Notes: generated by a model not told the origin, from the letters alone. DNA of 64,000 nt from Micropterix aruncella (GCA_944548615.1 OX155972.1:9440904-9504903), one strand, 5' to 3'. Shown: positions 1-13,105, counted from the stretch's first letter. Translations and numbers: made by a program.

Positions 1-464
<464 letters not shown>

Positions 465-465
<1 letters not shown>

Positions 466-536
466 TTTTCAGGCGCAAGAATAAATAAAGCGCATGATTT
501 ACCGACACGTGAACAAGCCACGTACAACTGACCATG
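465..536 (-). pseudogene. Helitron Pif1-like helicase C-terminal remnant
   Basis: Read on the minus strand from 536 the translation contains [19 protein letters not shown]. This is the conserved last helicase motif (the 'YVACSRV' block) of the RepHel protein of Helitrons, which in intact elements nicks and unwinds DNA for rolling-circle transposition. Only about 24 codons survive. The frame then runs into the (TA)n tract, so nothing functional is left. The same block occurs at 6384-6452 in the opposite orientation, which identifies both loci as one Helitron family. Confidence 0.8.
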
Positions 537-1075
537 AGAAAAATACGGATTTACATTTTGTTTAGGAAAATGTTTTTTCTTTTATTTTAATTTTTCGTCA
601 ATTTTCCAATTTTTGTTTTGCTAATCGGGATGGAGAAAAATATAACAAATAAAAAACCATGAAAATCGGTCCATCCGTTCTCGAGTTATAAGTGTTCGAA
701 CAAACCCGACGCTGTTTTATATTCGTTTTTAATAGTTATTCTGCTATTCGGGACGGAGACAAATAAAACAGATCAAAAACCATGAAAATCGGTTCAACCG
801 TTCTCGAGTTATAAGTGTTCGAATAAACCCGACGTTGTTTTATATTCGTTTTTAATAGTTATTCTGCTATTTGGGACGGAGACAAATACAACAAATCAAA
901 AACCATGACATCGCTCCAGCTGTTCTAGAGTTATAAGTGTTCGAACAAACCCGACTTTGTTTTATATTCGTTTTATATAATTTTGCTATTCGGGACGGAG
1001 ACAAATACAACAAATAAAAAACATGAAAATCGGTCCAGCCGTTCTCGAGTTATAAGTGCTCGAACAAACCCGACT
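537..1075 (-). mobile_element. Helitron 5' region with about 120-bp internal tandem copies
   Basis: Reverse-complement relative of 6180-6380. A block running 'gggacggagacaaata...aaccatgaaaatcgg...gttctcgagttataagtgttcgaacaaacccgac' occurs four times, the units ending near 710, 833, 955 and 1074 (spacing 123, 122 and 119 bp). The related element at 6176-6757 carries it once. The expected AT-rich 5' terminus has been replaced by, or has expanded into, the (TA)n tract at 1076-1473, so the terminal TC cannot be placed. Confidence 0.7.
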
Positions 1076-1881
<806 letters not shown>

Positions 1882-1889
1882 TTTTTATT

Positions 1890-1938
1890 TAAAATAAAAT
1901 TAGTAAAAGCTACTTAAAAAGTAGCGAAGGAAATCCCA
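1890..1938 (+). repeat. Third, partial copy of the 41-bp arm
   Basis: The block 'aaaataaaattagtaaaagc' is shared with 1484-1503. The following 'agtagcgaaggaaatccca' matches, in reverse complement, the spacer and right arm at 1521-1540. It marks the right border of the fold-back cluster. Confidence 0.6.
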
Positions 1939-1940
1939 GC

Positions 1941-2458
1941 TTGTATTGGGAAATGCTTATGTTTGAATGAGATATACTTACGGGTGTGCACGACTTTCGA
2001 CGGTGCAATGTAAGTTTAAAGGTCCTTTTGCAGTCGACTAACGATCACTATTCATCCATATATCTCATAAATAGGGCTTATCCTTATGCAACACAAAATG
2101 CCTTCAATTGAGACGAATTATCGAAAAAATAAAAAATTAAACTATTGATCACTTCGGCAAAGCCGTTTTCCAAATGAAAGTTACATTACGAAATAATTCA
2201 AATTTCGAATGCAACCAGCATTTAATATATGATACAATTGGCTGAGTTTGTTATCAACGAGCCATTAAATCGAAATAAAAATAAAAAAACCTCCATATGC
2301 TCAATGAAATGAAAGAAGAAACTTCAATCTAAATTTCTGGCAGAGGAGTTTATAATAAAGATTGTAAAATATTATCAAAATAGGGTAAACCTATATAAAA
2401 TTGTATAATATTAAAAAATTGTAAAGAAATATTGTAGAAAACAGTATAATATTGTTAT
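1941..2458. other. No gene seen
   Basis: AT-rich sequence with no open frame of note and no similarity that I can see to other parts of the window. Confidence 0.5.
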
Positions 2459-3190
<732 letters not shown>

Positions 3191-3830
3191 GAGATGTCGA
3201 CTACAATGGGCGAACCTATCAACTCACGCAGTTTTAACAATATTCGATCTTTCTGTCTCCCGTGAGGTGAGTGCAGAAGACTTGGGAGTGCAGAAAACAG
3301 TTAACCGTCTAATTACGCCCGCCCCCGTAAGGGACCAATGCCTTAACGCGAGATATCCAGGTTAATCACCAAGCGGGCCGACACTCGAGCCAGTGGCAAT
3401 CAGATTACTCCGGTCCCCCGACTGGTCACAGGTTCGAAGTCGCGGTCCTCTCCCTTACGTAGCGGTGATACGGTGTCTACCGAATCTATCGCGGACCACG
3501 GCATTCTTAGCCAGGCTCGTCACTCGAGATCGGGTAGCCGATTGGTCGGTTTAAGAGCAGTTACCATACGGTAAACAACTACCCCCGCTCTATAGGAGAC
3601 AGTACTGTTTCCAGACTCCCCCGGCTGTCAGTCAGAATGCACAATCGATTGGCTGACCAGGAGCGCCCGAAGATTGACTCCTAGGGACAACTGGCCCGCA
3701 GGTCAAAGTCCTACCCTGGCTTGCACTTCTACGTGAAGGTCACCGGATGGGTGTTGACCCGTGAGTTTGACCGACCCTGAACAAATGAGTCTCAGTGGCC
3801 AAATTGCAACATGGTCCATTAGCTCCCACA
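3191..3830 (+). repeat. RepA dispersed repeat, copy 1
   Basis: First of several copies of a GC-richer dispersed repeat about 0.6 kb long. Landmarks are 'tgtcgactacaa(t/c)gggcgaac' at the start, 'cctctcccttacg(a/t)agcggtga' in the middle, and a cytosine-rich tail ending near 'agtggcca'. No consistent open frame is conserved between copies, so it looks non-coding. This copy is the most diverged at its left end. The superfamily is unknown to me. Confidence 0.85.
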
Positions 3831-3889
3831 AGATACAAGAACACAAGATACAGTGAGCGTTGTGTGCACGGCGCATTTCCAGAACTTCA

Positions 3890-4543
3890 CCATCAATAGC
3901 ATTACACTTAATAGAGTCGAGTACATCAGAGACCTGAGTTATCTTCGATGAAAAGTATTCATTTCATCACCACTTCAATGGGATTGTCGAAAAAGCAAGT
4001 AAACTTCTTGGTTTTGTCTTCAGGACAATGAAGCCATTTCGACATCCGAAATCTCTAATATCCGTCTATTCATCATTGATTAGATCGGTTCTGGAGTATG
4101 GATCAGTGATCTGCAATCCGCTTTACAGTGTTCACAAAGATAGATTTGAATGAGTCCAAAAGAAATTCACTTGTATGCTGTCGAACAAATGTGGCCTCAG
4201 AAATACTCTGAAAGGTTATGTAGAGCGGCTTTCTCACTTCAACCTAATAGACTTAAAAACACGTAGGACTATAACTGATATAACGTGTCTCCATAAGCTT
4301 TTGCACAATCGACTAGACAGCCCAGCTAGTCTAGAAAAAGTTCAATTTGGTGTGCCACCGCGACTAACGAGGAGCTCTCAAACATTTTTTGGTGTCGCTT
4401 GCAATAACAACATCGGGTCGAATAGACCTCTTACCAGAATGTGTGGCAATTTTGATAAATCGTGTAAAGGATTAGATGTATTTTATGATTCCATTAATAT
4501 AATAAAAGATTCGATCATACCTAGCCTATCTCATACTTCTTAA
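3890..4543 (+). pseudogene. Non-LTR retrotransposon RT C-terminal relic
   Basis: Decayed 3' part of a LINE reverse-transcriptase ORF. Frames can be followed through the IRDL block after the catalytic palm, then HFNGIVEKASKLLGFVFRTM, then SLIRSVLEYGSVICNPLY and, after a stop, the clean stretch 4175-4543 with RTITDITCLHKLLHNRLDSP. The same order of motifs is present in the better preserved minus-strand LINE at 51582-52440 (IRDLGVQLD, IRSVLEFASPIWN, RRTTADMVLLHKVIHNNVDNP). The palm itself is absent, so the copy is 5'-truncated and dead. Jockey/CR1-type affiliation is inferred from the motif style. Confidence 0.85.
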
Positions 4544-4920
4544 GATTTCACTAACTGCCATCCTAATGTACTGTATTATATGATTATTATAGTATAACAT
4601 ACTATTGTATTATATCATATTACATATAATAAATATTATTATCCAATTACTCTTACTTCTATTTTGCTTTATCCAAATAACCTTATTAACAACTTATTTA
4701 ATTATTACTTTTCTTACCCTTATATTATTAATAGCTTTATTATATTTTTTTCTACTATCAACGTGTTCATGTTATTTGTATCTTAATTTGTAATGCAAGC
4801 ATTGCAAACTATTCATAGGATAGTAAATTTGTTTCGTTTGAATATGTTTTAAAAATACTAGTATCATATATTTACTATCTGTAAGTTTGCTATAAAATAA
4901 AATAAATAAATAAATAAAAT
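4544..4920 (+). repeat. 3' UTR and (TAAA)n tail of the LINE at 3890
   Basis: AT-rich non-coding stretch that ends in 'ataaaataaaataaataaat', the kind of short-repeat tail produced by target-primed reverse transcription. It defines the 3' end of the LINE relic. Confidence 0.7.
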
Positions 4921-5904
4921 CAGTTTACAAAGTTCACGTGGTAAATTCTTTTTATATTATTTGTAATGTTCTTTATATGATGTGTATGGTATGTAAAAGC
5001 TGCATATGTTGACAGCGTGCGGTCCAAATGGCATTTTCTACTTTGTCTGGTGAGTGAATAAAGTCTTAGCGAATCATGACTTTACACCTACCTCACTACT
5101 GCATACCGCTGCGTAAGCGAATAGAAAAGAGGCGGAAGTTCACTCGATTCTGATAGAAACATATAAATGTTCGAATCTATTGGACTCTGGATTAAGGCGA
5201 CATGAGACCTCAGAAAATATCCCAAATGGGCGAACACGCGAAAAAAAGGCGGGGTCAATTTTGTAGGGTATGATCAATAAAAATCTAGCCGTGCAGGTTT
5301 AGACCAAAAAAATGCGATGCGGTGATCAAAGCTGATGATGATCAGGACGTGCACCCTACACATAATCAAGCGTAAGCCTCAGCTCCAAACCCCCCCTCCC
5401 CCTCGGTGATTACGTAATATGTGGACGGCTCCTTATCTGTGAGATCCTTATGACTAACTGCATTATTCAAGCCTAGTTGAAATGAATATTCTTGGCTAAA
5501 GCTCAGAGATTTGGAAACGCAAGTTGAATGTTAGCTTATATATACTTACTCGTAGTTAAACAGAGTCAGTTCTGATGTGCTCACCCAACAGTGTAAATAC
5601 GACAGCTTTGTTCCAGACAACCGCTAAGAGCAGTTAAACTTGTCAAACGGAAAACTTAGCAGCGCTGAAAATTTAAACTTTTCAGGGCAACGCGCGGTGA
5701 ATATAAATTGTACAGTTTAAACTTTAAACCATAATACGAGGACGACAAGATATTCAATTCAAAGTGCCTAACTTATATAACAATGTTGCTCACTCGCTCT
5801 TTGGATTTTGGCTAAACAGCAGGATCTGATTTATATTCAATTGCGAGATATTCTCGATCTGCTCTTTTTACACGACTGCCCAACAAAAAAGGAGTGTAGA
5901 CTAT
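4921..5904. other. No gene seen
   Basis: No supported gene. A polypyrimidine run lies near 5390-5404. Nothing else stands out. Confidence 0.45.
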
Positions 5905-6175
5905 TTCATCTAAGTTCGTTTTCCGTTTCTATATTCCACCATAACTTCTAAACGCTTGGACCTATTTAGAAGTGTGTAGTTTTCCTAAAATCGTTATATC
6001 ATCCCAAGTGTCATAGCGTACCTTAACTGTCAAATATCAGGTAAGTAGCCGTATAAATATCCAATGGTCAATAAATTAATATAATTACGTCGTGTTTAGT
6101 GTCACATGAATAATCTGATTGAGTACATTCCGTAAGTATACATCCATCTATATCGGTAAATACTTACACCACAAA

Positions 6176-6757
6176 TCTATATATTTATAAAACAAAGTCG
6201 GGTTTGTTCGAACACTTATAACTCGAGAACGGCTGGACCGATTTTCATGGTTTTTGATTTGTTGTATTTGTCTCCGTCCCGAATCGCAGAATATTTATTA
6301 AAAATAGAAATTTGAAAATTGACGAAAAATTAAGATAAAAGAAAAAACATTTTCCCATACCAAATGTAAATCCGTGTTTTACTCATGGTCAGTTGTACGT
6401 GGCATGCTCACGTGTCAGCAAATCATCCGCTTTATTTGTTCTTGCGCCTGATAAAAAAAAACAAAAAATGTTGTATATCACAAGGTGCTTTAATGGAGAG
6501 AATTAAACCGAGTGCATTTCATGCTGGTCAATATGTAAATAGTTTAATTCAATCATGTCTTGCTGATACGCGATTGATATACTTAATTTTTGTACTTTTA
6601 TATTTCTTTTTGTGTTATTATCTTAACAAAGTAGTGAACATAATATTTATTTTGTATTTATTGTATTACTTTCATAAAATCATAAATTAAGTTCAGTTAA
6701 TCTGTAACACGACATTCATTATCTGTTAGGCGATACAAAGTTCGCCGGGTTAGCTAG
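6176..6757 (+). mobile_element. Non-autonomous Helitron, both ends present
   Basis: The 5' end is TC at 6176-6177 and the 3' end is CTAG at 6754-6757. The latter is preceded by a short hairpin (GGCGA, loop, TCGCC at 6729-6745) and flanked by host A and T, as expected for Helitron insertion between A and T without target duplication. Length is 582 bp. It keeps a stub of the helicase ORF (6384-6496) but no Rep domain, so it would need a protein supplied in trans. The family is shared with 465-1075. Confidence 0.9.
6384..6496 (+). pseudogene. Helitron helicase C-terminus inside the element
   Basis: The frame beginning at 6384 gives [19 protein letters not shown] and then a Lys-rich tail before a stop, matching the end of Pif1-like helicase in RepHel proteins. 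Upstream of it lies the non-coding 5' region of the Helitron, so the element arose by deletion of nearly all of the ORF. The ATG-initiated frame at 6385 is one base off and is not the relevant one. Confidence 0.85.
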
Positions 6758-6865
6758 TATTTCATAAAAAGCGGTAATGAAAATAATTATAAATACAATA
6801 CTTCACTTCCTGTAACCGCAGTCGTGTTTTTCATTTTATTTATTATATGTATTTGTTAAAAGTAG

Positions 6866-8106
6866 TGTTTGGTCGTTTTATCGCTCTACAGGGCATTACT
6901 GCTGCCTAGACTAATCTATGCTTCAATAGTCTGGTGGTCAAGGGTGAAAAAGCTCGAGAAGAAAAACATGCTGAAAAGCCTTCAAGGTAACTACGAGAGC
7001 GCTGCAACTGACGTCATAAGGATCACCCTAACAGAGGGATTAGAGGTGGTACTCTACTGCCCGTCTCTGAACAAGCTGATAACTCACTCTTCCAGACTTA
7101 CAGAATTCATACTGAAGTTTTTGGGCGATTTGAAGCAAGGAGGGCCTAATCAACATGAGCTAAACCTCCTCCACAAAAGCCCATTAATACTGACCCAAGA
7201 TCTACTACTTAAAAAAAATGGTTGGGAAGTCCTATACAATCCTAATCCCCACCAGGAAAGAGTGAAAGAACGCAAATTGGCTCCAAAGCCATAATGCCCA
7301 AAGGATCAGGAACTAATGGACGTTTTGGGGTAGGCATGAACAGACTCAAAACCAACCACATAATCAGCAATCCCCTTGCACAATAGACCACGGTTTTTCA
7401 AACCGAGGTGTTTGCAAAATTGGAATGCATAAAACTCCAAAGTCGACTTGAGGTTAAAAATATAAAAATTGTCATTTGTTTTGACAGCAGAGCAGCATTG
7501 GACGCTTTGGCTACAGCCACTACAGAAATTTTGTGGTCTGGGACTGTATGTAAGAGCTCTACAAATAAAAAAAAAACTAACAAAATCACCCTAATATGGA
7601 CACTGGGCCATTCAGGCATACCTGGCAACAAAGAGGCCGACAGACTGGCAAAACTGGGCACGTTGAAATATCCGGTGGACCGAGTTGCTAGGGTCCACTG
7701 CGCTATAGGTAATAAAATCATCAGGGACTGCTTGGACCAGGAACATCGGGCATCCTGAAAACAGAGCCAAGGATGTCGCCAGGTAAAAACCATGATGGAG
7801 CAACCACTATAAAAAAAACCAAGGCCCTACTTGACAAGAGCGAGAAGAACCTTAGAACTACTATCGGTCTCCTCACCGGACACACGATCCTTAGAGCACA
7901 TCTATTCAACCTTTGCTTAACCGAGAGCTAGGACTGCCGAATATGTGGCGAAGATCCTGAATACGGCATACGAATCGTTGGCCGCTGCCCAGGACTCGCC
8001 GCAAAAAGACATAGTTTACTTTCTCGAACCCAGTGATCTGCCCAACTTGAAGGTCAGTGATCTGTATGGACTGGTAATCAGAGCCGGGCTACTAGCAGAC
8101 CACTGA
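6866..8106 (+). pseudogene. LINE ORF2 relic: RT thumb, RNase H and C-terminal Cys motif
   Basis: Three parts in order. (1) 6869-7294, open for 141 codons: YRALLLPRLIYASIVWW, the block that follows the palm in LINE RTs. (2) An RNase H region about 7275-7680: an early 'GSK' segment where the first catalytic Asp seems lost, Glu in VFQTEVFAKLE, Asp in ICFDSRAALDAL and the final WTLGHSGIPGNKEADRLAKLG. (3) 7890-8010: LTGHTILRAHLFNLCL then CRICGEDPEYG, the Cys-containing tail seen in R1/Loa/I-type elements. Several frameshifts and stops separate the parts, and the endonuclease and palm are missing. It is clearly inactive. Confidence 0.88.
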
Positions 8107-8990
8107 CGCAACCACAAAGTTAGTAGTTACAAAAGATCTTATAGATCATGGTGACATCAAGGGCTGGAGACAAGCCCCCTGTGCCGCAAAATATCATACA
8201 ATACAGGGGGCTAGGAATGTATAATTGCCTCACTTCGTAGAAGGAAGGTCATCTCTGGCAAATCGAGGGAGTGTCGAGTTACACGAACGGTCGAAATGAC
8301 GAAGGGAGAGCATATATGGGCTAAGGTCGACTCACCGTGCGTGTTTTAGACTATAAACAGCGTTCCTAGTGTGTAACTTCTTGTTAGACTAATTAATCAT
8401 AGTGTAATGGTAATTAGGAAGAGACCTTACGTCCATTTAATGAAGAATGTATTGTATATATATATTTAAGATATGCCCTCAGCAACTGGAATATAAAATA
8501 GGTAGATAAGTTTAACGTACGATATTAGGAGATTGTGAAGGCGTTATCCCTAGTTAGGTCAACGGGCAGCATGCGGCTAGGATCAGTGTGCGCGTTGATT
8601 ATATTGCGTAGGTGAAGGGGAGATTAAAGGACGCTTCACCAATCCTGCGTTTTATTCAGTAAAGGACAGCGCAGAGCGACACTCAAAGGATTCAAGAAGC
8701 CAACTGTAGTACATTTCTCGACGATACTGTGGCAGGAATAAGGAGTGCTGCTGATCCAACCGTAACATCAAGATTGCAACTGTGTACGCGGAGTTTAGAC
8801 TGCTTTACGAGGACTGTAGAGTAGAGCTTCGCGGTACACCCCCCACTCCCTTTACTAATATTACTAAGCATACAGGGCTATCAGGGTCGACTGCGTTTCG
8901 CTGGAGCAGATAGGTTGTTAAATGGTACCATGGATTTGAGCAATCTCAAATGGTATTACTCAAAAACTTTCTGTCGATAGCTCCATTTAG
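8107..8990. other. LINE 3' flank and possible solo LTR (weak)
   Basis: No ORF. 8107-8215 is probably the 3' UTR of the preceding LINE. From 8218 to about 8842 a stretch opens with TG, closes with CA, and contains a TATA-like 'ctataaaca' near 8351, which would fit an isolated LTR. I see no matching target-site duplication and no second LTR, so this stays tentative. Confidence 0.25.
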
Positions 8991-8991
8991 G

Positions 8992-9650
8992 AAGCTAATG
9001 GGCCCTTGCTGAGTTGGCCACGAAGACCCATTCTGTTCAGGGTTGGTCACACTCACGGGTCAACCCATCTGGCGGCCTCCACGCATGAAGTGCGAGCCCG
9101 GGCAGGACTCTAGCCTTAGGGCTAGTTTACCCTAGGAATCAACCTTCTGGCGCTCCTGGACGGTCTGCGCACCGTGCGGCGTAAGCCAATCGATTGTGCA
9201 CTCCGACAAACAGTCGGGGGAGTCTGGAAGCAGTACTGTTTCCTATAGAGCGGGGGTGGTTGCAGACCTTACGGCGACTGCTCTTGAAACGATCATCGGC
9301 TACCCGATCCTGGGTAAACAGCCGTGCAAAGGATGCCGTGGTCTGCGATAGATTCGCTATACACCGTTTCACCGCTTCGTAAGGGAGAGGACCGCGCAAG
9401 CGACCTCGAACTCGTAACCAGTCGAGAGACCGGAGTAATCTGGTCGCAATTGGAAGTAAGGGCGTGAGTGTAAGCCCGCTGGCTAATACACCTGGCTATC
9501 TTGCGGTTAAGGCGTTGACCTCTTACGGGCATGTGGCGGAGCTTGACGGTGGACTGTTTTGTCCAAGTCTCTCTCACTTCAGGGAGATATAACCACTAAT
9601 CGTTAAAACTTCCTGAGGTGATGGGTTCGCCCGTTGTAGTTGACAACTCT
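8992..9650 (-). repeat. RepA, copy 2
   Basis: A full-length-looking RepA in reverse orientation, from 'gagttggccacgaagaccca' at its far end to 'cccgttgtagttgacaac' at 9650. It includes the internal block 'aattggaagtaagggcg...agcccgct' (9450-9483) that some other copies lack. Short frames in it recur in other copies but are not conserved as protein. Confidence 0.88.
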
Positions 9651-9726
9651 AGTTGTCGATCGAATGCAATAACAAGAAACACACTTACACACATGTTACA
9701 CGCTCGCATTCATATAAACACTTCAT

Positions 9727-9777
9727 AGTAGGGTTGGTTGCAAGACATTGTCGTATGACAATATACCCGCCCGTTGT
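9727..9777 (-). repeat. 51-bp dispersed repeat, paired with 27720-27772
   Basis: 'gtagggttggttgcaagaca' and the sequence following it up to 'cccgcccgttgt' are the reverse complement, with few differences, of 27720-27772. I cannot assign a type. Confidence 0.7.
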
Positions 9778-10020
9778 GAAATTAAGAGTACTAGCTGAAA
9801 ACTGTCTAATTCATCAATTTATTTATTGACCGTAAGTAATGTTTCAAAAATAAACGGAAACATAGTGATTATTTATAAACAAATATTATTTGTTTGGATT
9901 AATTCGATTACGCTGCGGTGCCTTGCTCATTTGATCTACGATCAGAAATGCCCCTTAAGGTCTTGGAGAAACAGACACGAGCAATCGAAGAGCGACGCGG
10001 ACGTGTGACAGAACGGTCTA

Positions 10021-10693
10021 GGACAAGTGGGCGCGGCCAACTGGGCGCGGCAGACTGGGCGCTGCTAACTGGGCGCCGCCGACTAGGCGCTAGGCCAACT
10101 GGGCGCAGGGACAACTGGGCGCGACCCAAGTGAGCGCGGGACAGGTGGACGGATTTAAACTTACGAGTAGATTGGCTGTAAAATAAATATAACAATAAAA
10201 CGATCAATATTATATTAACAGAGCATTAACTATTTCCAGTCTTGTAAATTATTTGAGTAAATGTATTTGAAAGCTTTCATAGTATATAGAATACTTTCAT
10301 TTATATATTAGGACAGCATTTAAAATACTAGTAATGATAATAGAAATATATACGTGACCATAAATATACATAAGATAGCTGTGCATTTTATATTTTTTTA
10401 TATTTTACACCAAATTTATTATGTATTTATTATGTAAATGATAAATCCCATGCAAACGCTAGCTCTGAAACGGGTGTATCACAGTATAGCTACAAAGGTA
10501 ATGTTTCACAATTAGTTATATTTTATTTAATGTAGCAATAAAAATAGTTCTCGTCAGTCACAATAAATAAATATATAAATTGCATAATATAATAAACACT
10601 TGGCTTGAACCCAGTTGGCTTAGCGCCCAGTCGGCGGCGCCCAGTTATCATCGCCCAGTCGGCCGCGCCCAGTTGGCCGCGCCCACTTGTCCC
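10021..10693. mobile_element. Element bounded by inverted 14-15-bp minisatellites
   Basis: The left arm 10021-10106 is about seven units of a GC-rich 14-15-mer of the form 'aactgggcgcggcc'. The right arm 10611-10693 is its reverse complement unit by unit, with few mismatches. The interior (about 500 bp) is AT-rich and non-coding. This is the structure of a small non-autonomous DNA transposon whose inverted repeats are themselves tandem arrays. Left-hand array copies continue to about 10140. Superfamily not determined. Confidence 0.7.
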
Positions 10694-11164
10694 ATCCCCG
10701 TGACAGAAAGTAAACAAAAAGTTTCGCTCCAATACATTTCGATGAAATTTTTCGAGAAAATTTCGATGCACCGAACACAGGTTCCCCAATTATATCGGTA
10801 AGAGGGCGACCTCTTTTTCGTTTTTGTTGATACATTTACAGACGGTTACAGGAAAAACACATTTCAAAATTTTATTTTTTGTTTTCTATTTCTCTTTTGA
10901 TGACTTTTTTTATTTTTCTCCTTTGATGACACGTTTTTTAGACACCTCAACCAAATTTTTACACCTAGCCGTTCTCTTAATATGGCGAATACAGGAAAAA
11001 AACACTTTTCAAATGAATATATAGTTAAAAAAATAATTAAACAAACAAACACACACATAATCCATATGTCCACATCCATAATCCAAATCCATATTTTATA
11101 ATTATCCATACTTCTTTCCATCCGATGTTGTGCTAGGAATAGTAGGATACAACACTCTTGAAAC
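10694..11164. other. No gene seen
   Basis: AT-rich sequence. Two similar short blocks around 'ctcttttgatgactttttttatttttctc' and 'cctttgatgacacgttttttaga' (about 10895-10940) hint at a small duplication. No coding signal. Confidence 0.45.
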
Positions 11165-11413
11165 GTGTCGATATATTTCCCTATTATATTTGCATATAAA
11201 TTAATTCAGGGAACTATTTATTTGCCAGAGATACTAAGCAAGTTTGAATTGTATGTACCGGTAAATTACACAGCGAGGAGATTGCATCTATTGTTTAATG
11301 TGCAGTACCATCGTACAAATATTTTTGTAGACTGGGTTATAGGGAGGGTTATAGCTCTTCTTAATTCCTTACCCACAAAAATAGACATCTTTTGTATATC
11401 CTTTGGCAGCTAA
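11165..11413 (+). pseudogene. LINE RT C-terminal fragment
   Basis: The open frame includes KFELYVPVNYTARRLHLLF, YHRTNIFVDWVIGRVIALLN and SLPTKIDIFCISF. This matches the terminal block of many insect LINE ORF2 proteins: a basic segment, an 'HRTN' turn, then 'lN.lp..iDiF..s...fk'. A stop falls just before the last Lys-Arg segment. Only the C-terminus remains, so the insertion is strongly 5'-truncated. Confidence 0.7.
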
Positions 11414-11688
11414 AAAGGCAACTCCTTGCTATCTCATGTTTATCATAATCTGTCTTTTATTTAGTTTTATACTTTTATGTTTTTTTCTTGTTCAATGTTA
11501 GCATTAATTTGTTAACGCAAATTAGCAATTAGCAACTTAAGTCATTTCAGTCATTTAAGTTATGTAAGTCATTTGTTTTTAGACTACACTGTATATTTAA
11601 TATTCAAGGGCGAATTGGATTCGTCTGTAATGCTCTTGAATAATATTTGAAACTAATAAATAAATAAATAATTAAATAATATACGAAG
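11414..11688 (+). repeat. 3' UTR and (AAAT)n tail of the LINE at 11165
   Basis: Non-coding AT-rich stretch ending in 'actaataaataaataaataa' (11654-11673), a typical LINE tail. Confidence 0.65.
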
Positions 11689-11689
11689 G

Positions 11690-12369
11690 ACATATAATTA
11701 TTAATATTGAGTTACACACTCTTTGGAACTATATACAAATAAATACTGGCATGCACAGCTAATACACAAGTACTTAATACAATAAATATTTATATTTTTG
11801 TTTTTCTTTAATAAGATTCATTTGTTTGCATCTTGTTTAAAAAGACGGAATTTCACGCTGAAATTTCACATCTCCTTAAATATTTTTGGAGCAAGTATAT
11901 CAAGATTTACGAGATACTTTACATTAGGGGTCGATGCTCCCCTATATTCTGCGTTTGCACGTCGGCGTCGGTGTGCTGAGTTTAAGCTGAGAGATATGTT
12001 TGTTGACATTTTCCTATTCGCTCATTGATGACCTATGGGCAAGTTACGAATTTCTACCTTGTTTTTTTTAGGTAATATTGGCGTGGTCGCCGTATGTTGT
12101 GATATAACAGAACCGGGTTTGTGTTTGTGTTTCTTGCCAACAAACCAAACACAATCTAAATATTGAACAACGATATACCCAGGAAATACACAGCTTTCAT
12201 GAATTGCATAGGGTGACTATGACTGGGATAAGACTTGTGAGAGTGGCCACCCTTCACTAGACTCCAATTGATTGTGAGCGAAGGGTGGTTCTCATCAGGA
12301 AGTTTTCTCCGTTATTGAAAGTCGTGGATGTTGAAGTTGAAGTATTTAATCAGAATGTCTGTAGTAGGT
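11690..12369. other. No gene seen
   Basis: No supportable gene. A short open frame at 11798-12028 has no recognisable domain. A near-palindrome 'ccacccttcactagactccaattg...gtgagcgaagggtgg' lies at 12248-12286. Confidence 0.4.
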
Positions 12370-12832
12370 TGCCAGTTCGTAACGCCTTTATTGATATTTC
12401 GCCGTTGTGTAGGTAGTGTGGGTGCGAGGTGAAGCCGTAGTTGTGTATCCGAAGTTGAAGCGCCGCGATAGATTCGAAGATAATGGTAGCCGCGTATACT
12501 ATGCGTGATTTGTTGACTCGAAGTGAAGTGTAGAGCGCGAGTACTTGTTAATGCGCGGTTACTGCCCTCCAGGGAATGATATTGATCGATCGAAATGTAC
12601 TGCGTTTTATATTGTAAGCAGTGACGCAATAGTTGTGAGTGGGGTGAGAAATGTCTGTTAATTTCGTATCGATCAGAAGAAATGACCTTAGTCATCACTT
12701 GACTGTGCGTAAAATGCCGAATTTAGTTGGAATTCAACTGCAGCTGCCTCGTGTAGATTTGAGCGAGTTTGCCGTTTCAATTCTGTAGAAATTACTTTTT
12801 TGTTGTGGGTATGTTGGACTAAAGCTCCAACA
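12370..12832 (-). mobile_element. Possible solo LTR, minus strand
   Basis: Reading the minus strand from 12832 the segment begins TGTTGGAGCTTTAGTCCAACA, carries a TATA-like 'tataaaac' (about 12606) and an 'aataaaggcg' polyadenylation-like signal about 220 bases later (near 12385), and then 'actggcaacc', which resembles a primer-binding start. Those are the ordered signals of a Ty3/gypsy-type LTR. No internal region, second LTR or target duplication is seen. The 128-codon open frame inside it has no domain I recognise and may be chance. Confidence 0.4.
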
Positions 12833-12913
12833 GACTAATAACAATATTTACGATAGCTGAAATTTGAACGACAAGAAGATATATAAGTTAATATTAAAAT
12901 TACATTTCAAAGG

Positions 12914-13105
12914 CAGCTTTTATTACAATGCTCTGTCCTGAGCCAACTCTTTGGTGCAGCATCCATATCATAGTAGAATTTAGAACGGGCTATCATAACT
13001 GAATGGTAAACAGTTTTTCGCGTTTGTGCTGTTGACCGTTGAGAAGTCCTGGTGCAGCAAACCTGGGTGCAGCAGCCTTATTGTGGTGAAACTTAAAACG
13101 GACAA
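12914..13105 (+). repeat. RepM element, truncated copy
   Basis: Starts with 'cagcttttattacaatgctc', then one and a half units of the about 118-bp RepM repeat ('gagccaactctttggtgcagc', 'gctgttgaccgttgagaagt'). It is cut off by the RepA copy that begins at 13111. Confidence 0.75.

Larger units (their letters stand above)
5905..6840 (-). repeat. RepB dispersed repeat, interrupted by a Helitron
   Basis: RepB in reverse orientation: 'ccgtttctatattccaccataac' to 'cttacaccacaaa' (5905-6175), then after the Helitron 'tatttcataaaaa...ctgtaaccgcagtcgtgttt' (6758-6835). The uninterrupted relative at 50870-51175 reads 'ccaaaaatattccataaaaaatcg' across the same junction, so the Helitron has split one RepB unit between A6175 and T6758. 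Other copies are at 21690, 29993, 39446, 48770 and 50220. Type unknown; no coding frame. Confidence 0.85.

Noticed and set aside
8218..8842. TG...CA segment as a solo LTR
   Set aside because: No target duplication, no second copy and no convincing polyadenylation signal; kept only as a note in the blank-region entry.
9139..9577. Recurrent 'MRGPLPYEAVKRC...' frames in RepA copies (also at 13311 and 55879)
   Set aside because: The frame is kept only by sequence similarity of recent copies. Indels and stops differ between copies and between strands, and no known domain is visible.
9918..10835. Repetitive Trp/Gly/Arg-rich frames
   Set aside because: They are translations of the GC-rich minisatellite arms, seen equally on both strands.
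12312..12698. 128-codon minus-strand frame
   Set aside because: It lies within the putative LTR with TATA-like and AATAAA-like signals, and has no recognisable domain.
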